Below are positions 47,591-56,936 of a stretch of DNA of 64,000 nt, piece by piece (within the stretch, counting starts at the first letter, position 1; every line of letters starts with the position of its first letter). The notes under the pieces are model-generated. The model was given only the letters and a program-made list of their open reading frames with translations. It had not been told where the DNA came from and ran no database searches. This DNA is from Pseudarthrobacter sp. NamE2 (GTDB lineage: Bacteria > Actinomycetota > Actinomycetes > Actinomycetales > Micrococcaceae), in NCBI RefSeq assembly GCF_005796205.1, contig NZ_VAHN01000010.1, positions 1 to 64,000 of the forward strand, in the 5' to 3' direction. A program made the position numbers and the translations under genes.

Positions 47591-48149
47591 GGCGTTCAAA
47601 TACGGACTCAAAGGCATCACCGGGTATCTGGAACCCGCCGAGCGGGAACTGCTGCGCAGCCTGATCGACGACGTCATCTCCATGCTCCAGCCCCAGGAGC
47701 GCGACGGCCAGGACCCCCTTGCTGCGCTCATCGGCCTGGACATGGACGTCGCCGAGCCCACGGACCGGGCGGTCCGGCGGCTCCTGCCCAACGTTGTTAA
47801 GGACGACGGCGCCGCATCACTTGAGTTCCGCCAGCTCACCGAGCGTTCGCTGCGGGAGACAAAGATCGGAGCCCTGCGCGCGGCCGCGCTCGACCTGGAC
47901 AAGGACGAGATTGTACTGACGACGGAAGGGGCCAAGCACTGGTCCATGGCGCTGAACGACGTCCGGCTGGTGCTCGCCGAGCGGCTGGACATCCGCGACG
48001 AGGAGGATGCCGAACACGTCCACCTCATGCAGGACTGGTCCCAGGCGGAGGACGTGGAGAGCTACCTTGCCCTGGTCTACAACTTCGCCACGTGGCTGCA
48101 GGAGTCCCTGGTGCAGGCCATGCTGCAGTCGCTGGAAACGCGCCGTTAA
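47583..48149 (+). CDS. DUF2017 protein
   Basis: This 188-residue, mostly helical protein is conserved directly after clpS in actinobacteria (Rv1332 type). It has LEPAERELLRSLIDDVISML near the start and an acidic middle. Function is unknown; the constant link with clpS suggests a role around proteolysis or its regulation. The start is GTG at 47583. Confidence 0.88.
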   Translation: MAKAFKYGLKGITGYLEPAERELLRSLIDDVISMLQPQERDGQDPLAALIGLDMDVAEPTDRAVRRLLPNVVKDDGAASLEFRQLTERSLRETKIGALRAAALDLDKDEIVLTTEGAKHWSMALNDVRLVLAERLDIRDEEDAEHVHLMQDWSQAEDVESYLALVYNFATWLQESLVQAMLQSLETRR

Positions 48150-48254
48150 GCTCTGTCCGCCGCGGTACCTGCGGTTCCTGTGACAAATTAGACATGAGTC
48201 ACAAGCCACAAGATGATGGCTGACGCATCGGCGAGCACCTATCCTCGAATAATC

Positions 48255-49298
48255 ATGACAACAGCCTCGAGCATGGATCCGGCAGCCGCAGCTGAACAGG
48301 TATCCGAACCGGACGACCTTCAGGCCGCCGCCCTGGAAGCACGCCCCATCGGCGTTTTCGATTCCGGCGTGGGGGGCCTCACCGTAGCCCGCTCCATTAT
48401 CGACCAGCTTCCCAACGAAGCCATCCTCTATGTCGGGGACACCGCCCATGGCCCCTACGGGCCGCTGCCCATCGCGGAAGTCCGCGCCAACGCCCTGGGC
48501 GTTATGGATGAACTGGTGGACTCCGGCGTCAAGCTGCTGACCATCGCCTGCAACTCGGCATCGGCCGCGGTGCTGCGGGACGCCCGCGAACGATACACCG
48601 CCAGGTACGGCATTCCGGTCATCGAGGTGATCCAGCCTGCCGTCCGCCGGGCCGTGGCGGCCACCCGCGCCGGCCGGGTTGGTGTCATCGGCACCTCCGC
48701 CACGATCGGATCGCGGGCCTATGAGGACACGTTCGCCGCGGCGCCCGACCTGTCCATCACGTCGGTCGCCTGTCCTGAATTCGTCAGCTACGTGGAAGCC
48801 GGCATCACCACCGGTCCCGCCCTGCTGGCCGTCGCCGAGGAGTACCTGGCTCCGCTGAAGGCCGCCCAGGTGGACACGGTGGTGCTCGGCTGCACGCACT
48901 ACCCCCTGCTCACGGGCGTGATCTCCTACGTCATGGGTGCCGACGTCACGCTCGTTTCCAGCGCCGAGGAAACGGCCAAGGACGTGTACCGTGCCCTGGC
49001 CATGCACCAGCTGCAGCGCACTGCCGCAACCCCGCCGGAACACCACTTCGTGGCAACGGGCGACGCCGCCCAGTTTGAGGCGCTGGCCAGGAGGTTCCTG
49101 GGCCCGGAGGTCCTGTCCGTCCGGCACGTGGACCATGTGGCGGCGCAGTATCCCACCGGCAGCCTTGCACGCATCACTCCGGAGATGATCGCCGCCGCCC
49201 AAAGCGCCCGCAGCCGTCCCCGGATCTCCAATTTCGTGGAAAGGGCGCTCCCGGACAGCGGCCTCGCCGCCGGCAGGGCGGGAGGTTCCGCCCTGTGA
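48255..49298 (+). CDS. murI: Glutamate racemase
   Basis: MurI makes D-glutamate for peptidoglycan. The 347-residue protein has [10 protein letters not shown] near residue 35, and the two catalytic cysteines in IACNSASAA and LGCTHYPLL. There is an N-terminal extension of about 30 residues. The ATG at 48255 is used; a further ATG at 48213 is possible but less likely. Its TGA overlaps the GTG of the next gene. Confidence 0.95.
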   Translation: MTTASSMDPAAAAEQVSEPDDLQAAALEARPIGVFDSGVGGLTVARSIIDQLPNEAILYVGDTAHGPYGPLPIAEVRANALGVMDELVDSGVKLLTIACNSASAAVLRDARERYTARYGIPVIEVIQPAVRRAVAATRAGRVGVIGTSATIGSRAYEDTFAAAPDLSITSVACPEFVSYVEAGITTGPALLAVAEEYLAPLKAAQVDTVVLGCTHYPLLTGVISYVMGADVTLVSSAEETAKDVYRALAMHQLQRTAATPPEHHFVATGDAAQFEALARRFLGPEVLSVRHVDHVAAQYPTGSLARITPEMIAAAQSARSRPRISNFVERALPDSGLAAGRAGGSAL

Positions 49299-50092
49299 AG
49301 CTGACCATCGTAGGCTGCACCGGCTCTTTCCCCGGCCCCGGGTCGCCCGCATCGTGCTATCTCCTGACCGCGAGCGACGGGCAGCGGACCTGGAAAGTCG
49401 TGATGGACCTGGGCAGCGGTGCACTGGGCGCCATCCAGCGGTACACGGACCTCGAGGACATCGACGCGATATTTCTTACGCACCTGCACCCGGACCACTG
49501 CATGGACCTGTGCGGGCTGCACGTCGCCATCCGCTGGAAGCCGGGCGGCTGGGGCCGCGGCCGGATCCCTGTTTGGGGGCCTGCCGCCACTGCGGACCGG
49601 ATGGCCACCGCCTATGGCCTGGAGCTCGACCCCGGCATGCATGAGGAATTCGACTTCACCAACTGGGCTGAGCGTGAACCCGTAACGGTGGGTCCCTTCA
49701 CCGTCACGCCATTCGCCGTGAACCATCCCATCGAGGAGGCCTACGCCCTCCGCGTGGAAGTGGTGGAACCGGACAAGGACGGGAACCGGATTTCGCGCAC
49801 CCTGACCTACTCCGGCGATACCGATTCCTGCCCCGGCCTGGAAGAGGCTGCCAAGGACGCCGACCTGTTCCTGTGCGAGGCGGCCTTCGAGGAAGGCCGG
49901 GACAATGACATCAAGGATGTGCACCTGACCGGCAAACGCGCCGGGGAGGCGGCAGCGGCGGCAGGTGCCCGGCGGCTGCTCCTGACGCACATCCCGGTTT
50001 GGACGTCCCAGACGACGGTTATGGCGGAAGCGCGCCCGGCCTTCGGCGGGGACGTGGCGGTTGCGGTAGCCGGGGTGCATTACACCATCTGA
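49295..50092 (+). CDS. MBL-fold metallo-hydrolase, Rv1339-like (possible cyclic-nucleotide phosphodiesterase)
   Basis: This 265-residue metallo-beta-lactamase-fold enzyme has the metal motif THLHPDH (His63, His65, Asp67, His68) and later metal residues in [15 protein letters not shown] and LLLTHIPVW. Its place between murI and rph matches mycobacterial Rv1339, which has been reported as a cAMP phosphodiesterase. That function is inferred from synteny and family, not shown. The start is GTG at 49295, coupled to murI. Confidence 0.88.
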   Translation: MKLTIVGCTGSFPGPGSPASCYLLTASDGQRTWKVVMDLGSGALGAIQRYTDLEDIDAIFLTHLHPDHCMDLCGLHVAIRWKPGGWGRGRIPVWGPAATADRMATAYGLELDPGMHEEFDFTNWAEREPVTVGPFTVTPFAVNHPIEEAYALRVEVVEPDKDGNRISRTLTYSGDTDSCPGLEEAAKDADLFLCEAAFEEGRDNDIKDVHLTGKRAGEAAAAAGARRLLLTHIPVWTSQTTVMAEARPAFGGDVAVAVAGVHYTI

Positions 50093-50164
50093 TGCCCGCC
50101 TGGGCCTGGCGGGATGCCGGACCCGGTAGCCGCCGGCCGCGTCCGCAGTGGATAAGCTAAAGGC

Positions 50165-50923
50165 ATGACTTCTGAAGCAACTGCAGTGCCAATCGTGCGC
50201 GCCGACGGCCGTGCCCCGGACCAGCTCCGGCCCATCAGCATCACCCGGGGATGGTCCAACCAGGCCGAGGGTTCGGCACTGATCGAGTTCGGCAACACCA
50301 GGGTCCTCTGCACCGCCTCGCTGACCGAGGGTGTTCCCCGGTGGTTGAAGGGCGAGGGGCGGGGCTGGGTTACCGCAGAATACGCCATGCTGCCCCGGGC
50401 CACGAACACCCGTTCAGACCGGGAATCCGTCAAGGGCAGGATCGGCGGCCGCACCCATGAGATCTCCCGCCTGATCGGCCGGTCCCTGCGCTCAATCATC
50501 GACACCAAGGCGCTGGGCGAGAACACCATTGTGCTGGACTGCGATGTCCTGCAGGCAGACGGCGGGACCCGCACCGCTGCCATCACCGGCGCCTACGTGG
50601 CCCTTGCAGATTCCATCCGCTTTGCCCGCGACAACAAGCTAATCGCCAGGAACGCGCAGCCGCTGGTAGACACCATCGCGGCCGTGTCGGTGGGAATTAT
50701 CGACGGCGTCCCCATGCTGGACCTGCCCTATGTGGAGGACGTGCGGGCGGAAACGGACATGAACGTGGTGGTCACCGGCTCCGGGAAGTTCGTCGAAGTG
50801 CAGGGCACCGCCGAGGGCGCACCGTTCGACCGTGCCGAACTGGACGCGCTCCTGGACCTTGCCCTGCTGGGCACCACCCAGCTTGCGGCCATCCAGCGCG
50901 AGACCCTGGCGGACACCCTGTGA
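50165..50923 (+). CDS. rph: Ribonuclease PH
   Basis: RNase PH trims tRNA 3' ends by phosphorolysis. The 252-residue protein has [37 protein letters not shown] and the [15 protein letters not shown] active-site strand. The ATG at 50165 is used. Its TGA overlaps the rdgB GTG, a common coupling. Confidence 0.97.
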   Translation: MTSEATAVPIVRADGRAPDQLRPISITRGWSNQAEGSALIEFGNTRVLCTASLTEGVPRWLKGEGRGWVTAEYAMLPRATNTRSDRESVKGRIGGRTHEISRLIGRSLRSIIDTKALGENTIVLDCDVLQADGGTRTAAITGAYVALADSIRFARDNKLIARNAQPLVDTIAAVSVGIIDGVPMLDLPYVEDVRAETDMNVVVTGSGKFVEVQGTAEGAPFDRAELDALLDLALLGTTQLAAIQRETLADTL

Positions 50924-51570
50924 GCACGGACGGGCCCCGCCTTGTTCTCGCCACCCACAACAAGGGAAAACTTCGTGAGCTCCGCGAGCTCCTGCGCAAC
51001 CAGGTGCCCGGGCTCGACGTCGATACGCAGGTGGTGGACGCGGCGGCGGCAGGTGCCCCCGACGTCGTCGAAACAGGCGTGACGTTTGCCGAGAACTCCC
51101 TGCTGAAGGCCCGCGCCGTTGCCGAGGCCACCGGACTGGTGGCCATTGCCGACGATTCGGGACTCGCCGTCGACGTGATGGGCGGGGCGCCCGGCATCTT
51201 TTCCGCCCGCTGGTCCGGCCGGCACGGCGATGACCAGGCCAACCTCGCGCTCCTGTTGAACCAGCTCTCGGACGTCCCGGACCAGCACCGGGCAGCGGCG
51301 TTTGTCTGCGCGGCAGCCCTGGCTGTCCCCGCCACTGACGGCAGTACGGGACGTGAAGTGGTGGAATACGGCCAACTGGAGGGCACCCTGCTCCGGGAAC
51401 CGCGCGGCACAGGCGGCTTCGGCTACGATCCGGTGTTGCAGCCGGTGGGGGAACAGCGCAGCTGCGCAGAGCTGTCGTCCGAGGAGAAGAACGCCATCAG
51501 CCACCGCGGCAAGGCGTTCCGTGCACTCCTGCCGTCCATCGTGGAGGCCCTGCGGGCAGTTGACTCCTGA
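50920..51570 (+). CDS. rdgB: Non-canonical purine NTP pyrophosphatase (RdgB/HAM1)
   Basis: This enzyme removes dITP and XTP from nucleotide pools. The 216-residue protein has the N-terminal [12 protein letters not shown], the metal site ADDSGLAVD, and FGYDPVLQP and [10 protein letters not shown]. The GTG at 50920 overlaps the rph stop. Confidence 0.96.
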   Translation: MSTDGPRLVLATHNKGKLRELRELLRNQVPGLDVDTQVVDAAAAGAPDVVETGVTFAENSLLKARAVAEATGLVAIADDSGLAVDVMGGAPGIFSARWSGRHGDDQANLALLLNQLSDVPDQHRAAAFVCAAALAVPATDGSTGREVVEYGQLEGTLLREPRGTGGFGYDPVLQPVGEQRSCAELSSEEKNAISHRGKAFRALLPSIVEALRAVDS

Positions 51571-51580
51571 AGCGTTAATG

Positions 51581-51624
51581 GCACAAGGTGGGCTCCCGCC
51601 GCAGCGGGAGCGCACCTTTTGTGC
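51581..51624. terminator. Bidirectional terminator between rdgB and dedA
   Basis: An 8-bp GC stem (GCTCCCGC/GCGGGAGC) extends through CACC/GGTG pairing after one mismatch. It is followed by TTTT on the plus strand and by A-rich bases on the other arm. It lies between convergent genes. Confidence 0.75.
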
Positions 51625-51647
51625 ATTCTGTGGTTGCAGGCTTCCGC

Positions 51648-52424
51648 CTAGGGTACGGGGGGTGTCTTCTGCTCGTCCTCGGGAGCGTGTTCCTCGATGA
51701 ACTCGTCCACGGGATCCGTCCCGTAAGCGGCCGCCTGGCGCTTCGCGGATATGCCGCGCAGGACCTCGATACCGATCGGCAGGACCGAAACCAGGACGAT
51801 GACGATGAAGATGATGTCCAAGTTCTCACGCACCCACGGGATACGGTCGCCGAGGAGGTAGCCCAGCAGGGTTACGCCGCCGCCCCACAGGACCGCGCCG
51901 ATGACGTTGTAAAGAAAGAACTTTTTCCGGCTCATCTGCGCCACACCCACAATGACCGGGACGAAGGTGCGGATAATCGGGACGAAGCGGGCCAGGATCA
52001 GGGCCTTGCCGCCATGCTTTTCAAAGAAGGCGTGGGCGTTTTCCACGTTTTCACGCTTGAACAGCCGCGACTCCGGCTTGTTGAAGATTGCCGGGCCTGC
52101 CTTGGAGCCGATGAAGTAGCCCGTCTGGTTTCCAATGATGGCCGAAATCACAATCAGCAGGGCGAACAGCCACACATTGAACTTGATGGTGTCCGTGGCC
52201 ACCAGCAGGCCGGCGGTAAACAGCATGGAGTCACCCGGCAGGAAGAACCCCACCAGCAGGCCGGTTTCCGCGAAGACGATGCCGCAGACAAGCAGTACCA
52301 CCCACGGGGCCAAGGCGGGGTCGGCCAGGAAGACCTGGGGGTTCAGCCAGTCGGGCAGGAAGGAAGCCAGCTGCGGCTGGACCGGTCCTGCCCCGCCCAG
52401 CAGGGACACGGCGAGGTCGTTCAT
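51648..52424 (-). CDS. DedA family membrane protein
   Basis: DedA proteins are lipid or ion carriers of the inner membrane. This 258-residue protein has about six hydrophobic segments and the family motifs FAETGLLVGFFLPGD and ILARFVPIIRTFVPVIVG, whose Glu and Arg residues are needed in relatives. I use the ATG at 52424; a GTG at 52442 would add six residues. An acidic tail ends it. Confidence 0.92.
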   Translation of the reverse strand: MNDLAVSLLGGAGPVQPQLASFLPDWLNPQVFLADPALAPWVVLLVCGIVFAETGLLVGFFLPGDSMLFTAGLLVATDTIKFNVWLFALLIVISAIIGNQTGYFIGSKAGPAIFNKPESRLFKRENVENAHAFFEKHGGKALILARFVPIIRTFVPVIVGVAQMSRKKFFLYNVIGAVLWGGGVTLLGYLLGDRIPWVRENLDIIFIVIVLVSVLPIGIEVLRGISAKRQAAAYGTDPVDEFIEEHAPEDEQKTPPVP

Positions 52425-52492
52425 CACAGGAAAGTTCACCACTCAAGGGTACTTGACGGGTCTGCCGGGCGACCGGCGGTAAGGTGGGGGCC

Positions 52493-53518
52493 GTGGGTTT
52501 GGACTTTACTGCGATCGACTTCGAGACGGCGAACGGTTTCCGGGGCTCACCCTGTTCCGTCGGCCTCACGAAGGTCCGGGGCGGACGGATCGTGGCGGAA
52601 GCCTCATGGTTGATGCGGCCGCCGCGCAACCACGACCATTTCGACTACCACAACGTTCGGATCCACGGCATCACCGCTGCGGACGTCGCGGGCAGGCCAC
52701 GTTTCGGTGAGCTCTTCGCCGAGATTGGGGCCTTCATTGGAGACGACGTGCTGGCGGCGCACAACGCCGCCTTCGACCTCGGGGTGATCCGCTCCGCCCT
52801 GGAAGTGTCCGGCCTGCCCGGCCCGGCTTATGACTATGTCTGCACCGTGATGCTGTCCCGGCGGTGCTATTCCCTGGTGTCCAACTCACTGCCGTTTGCC
52901 GCGGAGGAAGCCGGTGTGCCGCTGGACAAACACCACGACGCGGCCGCGGACGCCCGGGCCTGTGCAGGGATCCTGATCGACATCGCACGCCGCAACAACG
53001 CGAACAGCCTCGCCGAGCTTTACCTTTCGCTGGGCCTGGTGCTGCCGCGGCAACAGGCGTTCGACCCCGCCCTGGACGGACTCTCCAAACCCAGCCAGGC
53101 CGCCGTCGCCACCGGTTCGACCATCGGGGCACTCAGCATAGGAGCAGCGCTCGGCCGTCCCTTCCAGCCAGGGTGGCCGGAGGAGGGCATCAACCCGGAG
53201 CCCAACCCGGACGCCGGGCCGGGCCACCCGCTGTACGGGCAGACGGTTGTTTTTACGGGCCAGTTGTCCATCGGACGTCCGGAGGCCAAGGTGCGCTCGG
53301 CCGGGGTGGGGGCGCGCACCGAAAGCCGGGTCACCGGACGGACCACGGTCCTCGTGGTGGGCGACGGCTTTATGGCATCCGACCTGCGCTCGGGCAGGCT
53401 GACCGGCAAGGCACGCCGTGTGCTTGAGCTCCATGAGCGGGGCCAGGTGATCGAGGTGTTGTCCGAGGGCGAATTTCTGCAGATGGTGGGCGGATTCGCC
53501 GAACCTGCAACCGCCTAG
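52493..53518 (+). CDS. DEDDh exonuclease fused to a BRCT domain
   Basis: Residues ~1-175 of this 341-residue protein are a DnaQ-type 3'-5' exonuclease: AIDFETANG (Asp, Glu), LAAHNAAFD (Asp) and KHHDAAADA (His, Asp). Residues ~255-335 are a BRCT domain beginning GQTVVFTGQLSIGR. The combination is found in actinobacterial DNA-repair exonucleases. The GTG at 52493 sits after GGGGG; a GTG three codons earlier also exists. The end overlaps the convergent next gene by 4 nt. Confidence 0.88.
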   Translation: MGLDFTAIDFETANGFRGSPCSVGLTKVRGGRIVAEASWLMRPPRNHDHFDYHNVRIHGITAADVAGRPRFGELFAEIGAFIGDDVLAAHNAAFDLGVIRSALEVSGLPGPAYDYVCTVMLSRRCYSLVSNSLPFAAEEAGVPLDKHHDAAADARACAGILIDIARRNNANSLAELYLSLGLVLPRQQAFDPALDGLSKPSQAAVATGSTIGALSIGAALGRPFQPGWPEEGINPEPNPDAGPGHPLYGQTVVFTGQLSIGRPEAKVRSAGVGARTESRVTGRTTVLVVGDGFMASDLRSGRLTGKARRVLELHERGQVIEVLSEGEFLQMVGGFAEPATA

Positions 53519-54597
53519 CCTTCTCCGGTTGTCACGGCCACCATGCTGTCCGCCATGGCACGGATCACCTCAGGGGCCTCCAGCGCATCCAGCCAGTCGG
53601 CGGGCAGGCAGTCCTCACCGTAGCAGGCGCCCAGGATGTTGCCGGCCACCGAGCCAGTGGAGTCGCTGTCTCCGCTGTGGTTGACAGCAAGCGCAACGGC
53701 GGCCCGGAAATGCCCGGCGGGGCCTCCCGGCGCGCCGCCGTCCCGGAGGGTGGCGAGTACCGCGTACAGTGCGACGGCGAGCGCTTCCTCTGCTACCCAG
53801 CCTTCCCCGAGTGCCTGCACCAGTTCCTCCGGCGGCACGGGGCCCTTGTCTGCCAGCCGGAGGGCCGCCTCCAGCCGTTCCGGAAGTTCCGGCGCAACGT
53901 CTGCCAGGGTGGCGGCGTGGGCCGTCACGCCGGCGGCCGCCTCCCGGAGTCCTTCTCCGGAGACCAGCCTGTGGATCAGCAGGCTGAAGATACCGGCGGA
54001 TTGCCGGGCGGAGGGGTGGCCGTGGGTCAGGGAGGCGGCGTCGGCACTCAACTTGTAGACGGCGTCGGGAGCGATGTGCGGGATCAGCCCGAACGGGGCG
54101 GACCGCATCACCGTCCCGCATCCCTTGGACTCCAGGTTGACCGGGCGCGTGGCGGTGCCCATCTCGCCCGTGGCCAGGCCCGAGATGCAGGCCTTCCCCG
54201 GGTGGCGGCGCTCGCGGAGCACACTGTTGCCGTCGATCCACCGCGGCTGGGGGACTGGTGCGGAAGCGTCCGCAACCTCGCCCTGCGTCGCCAACCAGCG
54301 CAGGTACGCGAGCCACAGGCAGGCGTTGACATCGGCGGCAACGCCGGAGTTGGCCCACTCCAGGGCTTCCACCAGTCCGTCCACGGTGTAGAGCGTCATC
54401 TGCGTATCGTCCGAAAAGTGGCTGCCGGACAGCTGGGCAAAACCCGTCAGGCCTGCTCCGCCGAACCGGCGCCGGATCTCATCGATGCTGTCAAACTCCA
54501 CCGCATAGCCAAGGGAATCACCCAGCGCACCCCCGAGCAGGCAGCCGTGGATGCGTGACTTCAGGGTGGGCGTGGCTGTACCGGTCTCGATGCTCAT
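53515..54597 (-). CDS. ADP-ribosylglycohydrolase family protein
   Basis: Relatives remove ADP-ribose from proteins, tRNA or antitoxin targets. This 360-residue protein has GCLLGGALGDSLG, SDDTQMT and a late HSGDSDSTGSVAGN, which together bind the paired magnesium ions. No ADP-ribosyltransferase gene is adjacent. The substrate is unknown. Start ATG at 54597. Confidence 0.92.
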   Translation of the reverse strand: MSIETGTATPTLKSRIHGCLLGGALGDSLGYAVEFDSIDEIRRRFGGAGLTGFAQLSGSHFSDDTQMTLYTVDGLVEALEWANSGVAADVNACLWLAYLRWLATQGEVADASAPVPQPRWIDGNSVLRERRHPGKACISGLATGEMGTATRPVNLESKGCGTVMRSAPFGLIPHIAPDAVYKLSADAASLTHGHPSARQSAGIFSLLIHRLVSGEGLREAAAGVTAHAATLADVAPELPERLEAALRLADKGPVPPEELVQALGEGWVAEEALAVALYAVLATLRDGGAPGGPAGHFRAAVALAVNHSGDSDSTGSVAGNILGACYGEDCLPADWLDALEAPEVIRAMADSMVAVTTGEG

Positions 54598-54743
54598 GCA
54601 GTAAATTTACCGTGGCCGCTGCGCCGTCCCGCCCTGCCCGCCCTGCAATGGTGGCATTGTCCAGTAAACCTCCAGCATGGGCTGGAATAATGCCCAGGTT
54701 GCCTGACAGCAGCACCTCGACGCCATCGACCTGAAGGTTTATC

Positions 54744-55703
54744 ATGAGCACCCCCGTTGACTCCCGCCATTCCGACCTGCCCGACGGTCCGGAAACTGTC
54801 CGGCACGGCCTGCTCCCCAAGCTGGCAGCCGAGGGGTTCGGCAGCCTGTTCCTTGCGGTGGCCGGGCTCGGGGTGCCGCTGTTCAGCATCCCGCAGTCCA
54901 GCCCCTTGCCGGCCGCGCTTGCCGCCGGCCTGGCGGTGACCGCCGCGATGCTCGCGGTTGGCCACGTGTCGGGCGGGCACTTCAATCCTGCGATCACCCT
55001 GGGCCACCTCCTGGCCGGGCGGATCCGTCCCGGCGCGGCTGCCGCCTACGTGGCAGCCCAGTTTGCCGGCGCCGTGGTTGGTGCGCTCGCGCTGTTCGCG
55101 GTGCTGCGGACCCTGCCCGGCATCGCCGACACCCGGACCGCGTTCGACACTGTCACGGCGGGCTTTGGCGAGCACTCCATTATCCAGGCGCCTCCGGCAG
55201 CCGTGCTCCTGCTGGAGGTCCTGGGCGGGGCCATTATCGTGGCAGTGTTCCTGGGAGCCGCCGCCCGCGGCCGGTCCACCGGGATGGCCGCGCCCATCGC
55301 CGTCGGCCTTGCCTTCGCCGCCCTGCTCCAGCTGGGACAGGCGGTGGGCAACCTGCCGTTCAACCCTGCCCGGGCAACCGCCTCCGCCATATTCAGCTCC
55401 GGCTGGGCCGTCGCGCAGCTGTGGGTCTTCGTTGCCGCGCCGCTGGTGGGTGCAGCCGTCGCCGGGTTGCTGTTCCGCCTCTTCGCGCCCGCCGCTTCCT
55501 CGCCCGCCGGCGCCGCTGCCGGACCGGAAGCGGAAGCACCGGAAGGCGGGTCCGACGGCGACGCCCGGGAGGAGCGCTCAGAAGCGGCGGAGCGCACCGC
55601 GCCGGAAACTCCGGCACGCAATGCTTCGCCGGCGCGCAGCCGTTCCGCCAGTGCAGCCGGTGTCAGCGAGGCGCAGGAGTTCTTCGAAGGCAAGCAGGGC
55701 TGA
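54744..55703 (+). CDS. Aquaporin (MIP family channel)
   Basis: This channel carries water or glycerol. The 319-residue protein has about six membrane helices and both half-helix motifs: HFNPAITLG (Asn81) and PFNPARA (near residue 207). The last ~70 residues are Ala/Glu/Arg-rich and predicted disordered, which is unusual for the family core. ATG at 54744 is used. Confidence 0.93.
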   Translation: MSTPVDSRHSDLPDGPETVRHGLLPKLAAEGFGSLFLAVAGLGVPLFSIPQSSPLPAALAAGLAVTAAMLAVGHVSGGHFNPAITLGHLLAGRIRPGAAAAYVAAQFAGAVVGALALFAVLRTLPGIADTRTAFDTVTAGFGEHSIIQAPPAAVLLLEVLGGAIIVAVFLGAAARGRSTGMAAPIAVGLAFAALLQLGQAVGNLPFNPARATASAIFSSGWAVAQLWVFVAAPLVGAAVAGLLFRLFAPAASSPAGAAAGPEAEAPEGGSDGDAREERSEAAERTAPETPARNASPARSRSASAAGVSEAQEFFEGKQG

Positions 55704-55760
55704 TGTGGGCGCGGCGGCGCGGTAACGCAAACTGTCAGTGGCGGCCGATACCTTAGGAAT

Positions 55761-56936
55761 ATGCGGTTACTTCACACCTCGGACTGGCACCTGGGCCGTT
55801 CCTTCCACGGCGTGGGCATGCTGGAGGCCCAGCGCGCCTTCGTCGATCAGCTCGTCGAGGCGGTGTCCCGGCACCGGGTTGACGTGGTCCTGATCGCGGG
55901 GGACGTATATGACCGCGCGCTGCCCGGCGTCGATGTGGTGCACCTCCTGGACGAAGCCCTGGTCCGGCTCACTTCCGCCGGTGCCAAGGTGGTCCTCACC
56001 AGCGGCAATCATGACTCTGCCATCCGCCTCGGCTTCGCCGCCAGGCTGCTGGAACGCGGGGGAGTACACCTCAGGACGCAGGTGGAGGGCCTCGCCGAGC
56101 CTTTGCTGCTACCCCTGGGCGCAGATCCGGCAGGGCGGGACGCAGTACTGGCCATCTACGGCATTCCGTGGCTTGAACCCAGGTTGGTTGCCGCGCAGCT
56201 CGGAGTGGACGCCACCCATTTCGAGGTCACCCGCGAGGCCACGGCGTTGATCCGGCAGGACATCGAACGGCGCGCAGCGTCTTCTGTTGTCCACGCCGTT
56301 GTCCTGGCCCACACCTTCGCAAGCGGCGGCATCAGCTCGGACAGCGAGCGGGACCTCAGCATCGGCGGCGTAGGGGCAGTGCCTTTGGACCTGTTCGACG
56401 GCTTCAGCTACACGGCGCTCGGGCACCTGCACGGCCGGCAGTCCCTGTCGCCGGAGGTCAGGTATTCCGGATCACCGCTGGCATACTCCTTCTCCGAGGC
56501 CGGGCACCGCAAAGGCGCCTGGCTGGTGGACATCGATGCCGGCGGGGTAAGAGGCGTGGAAGAGATCCTGTGGGAGGCACCCCATGCCCTTGCCGTCCTT
56601 CGGGGCACGCTCCCTGAACTCCTGGAGTCGCCGGACCACGAGTGGGCCGAAGCCGCCTACTGCCAGGTCACCCTGACGGACGCCCAGCGTCCGGCCCGAG
56701 CCATGGACCGGTTGCGCGCACGCTTCCCGCACACCCTGGTGCTTGGCTTCGATCCCCAGGGCGGAACTGCCGCCACGGCTGCAACCTACAGCAGCAGGCT
56801 CGCCCAGGCGCCGGATGACATTTCGGTGTGCTGCGGATTCCTCGAACACGTGAGGGGCCGCGTCCCGGACGACGCCGAAAAGGCAGCTTTGACCGCCGCC
56901 CTCGAGAACGTCCGTCTCCTGGAGGCCTCGCAATGA
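55761..56936 (+). CDS. sbcD: Exonuclease subunit SbcD
   Basis: SbcD is the Mre11-type nuclease that, with SbcC, cuts hairpins and processes blocked ends. The 391-residue protein has phosphoesterase motifs HTSDWHLGR, AGDVYDRA, TSGNHDSA, VVLAHTF and ALGHLHG. Its stop overlaps the sbcC ATG by 3 nt. Confidence 0.96.
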   Translation: MRLLHTSDWHLGRSFHGVGMLEAQRAFVDQLVEAVSRHRVDVVLIAGDVYDRALPGVDVVHLLDEALVRLTSAGAKVVLTSGNHDSAIRLGFAARLLERGGVHLRTQVEGLAEPLLLPLGADPAGRDAVLAIYGIPWLEPRLVAAQLGVDATHFEVTREATALIRQDIERRAASSVVHAVVLAHTFASGGISSDSERDLSIGGVGAVPLDLFDGFSYTALGHLHGRQSLSPEVRYSGSPLAYSFSEAGHRKGAWLVDIDAGGVRGVEEILWEAPHALAVLRGTLPELLESPDHEWAEAAYCQVTLTDAQRPARAMDRLRARFPHTLVLGFDPQGGTAATAATYSSRLAQAPDDISVCCGFLEHVRGRVPDDAEKAALTAALENVRLLEASQ

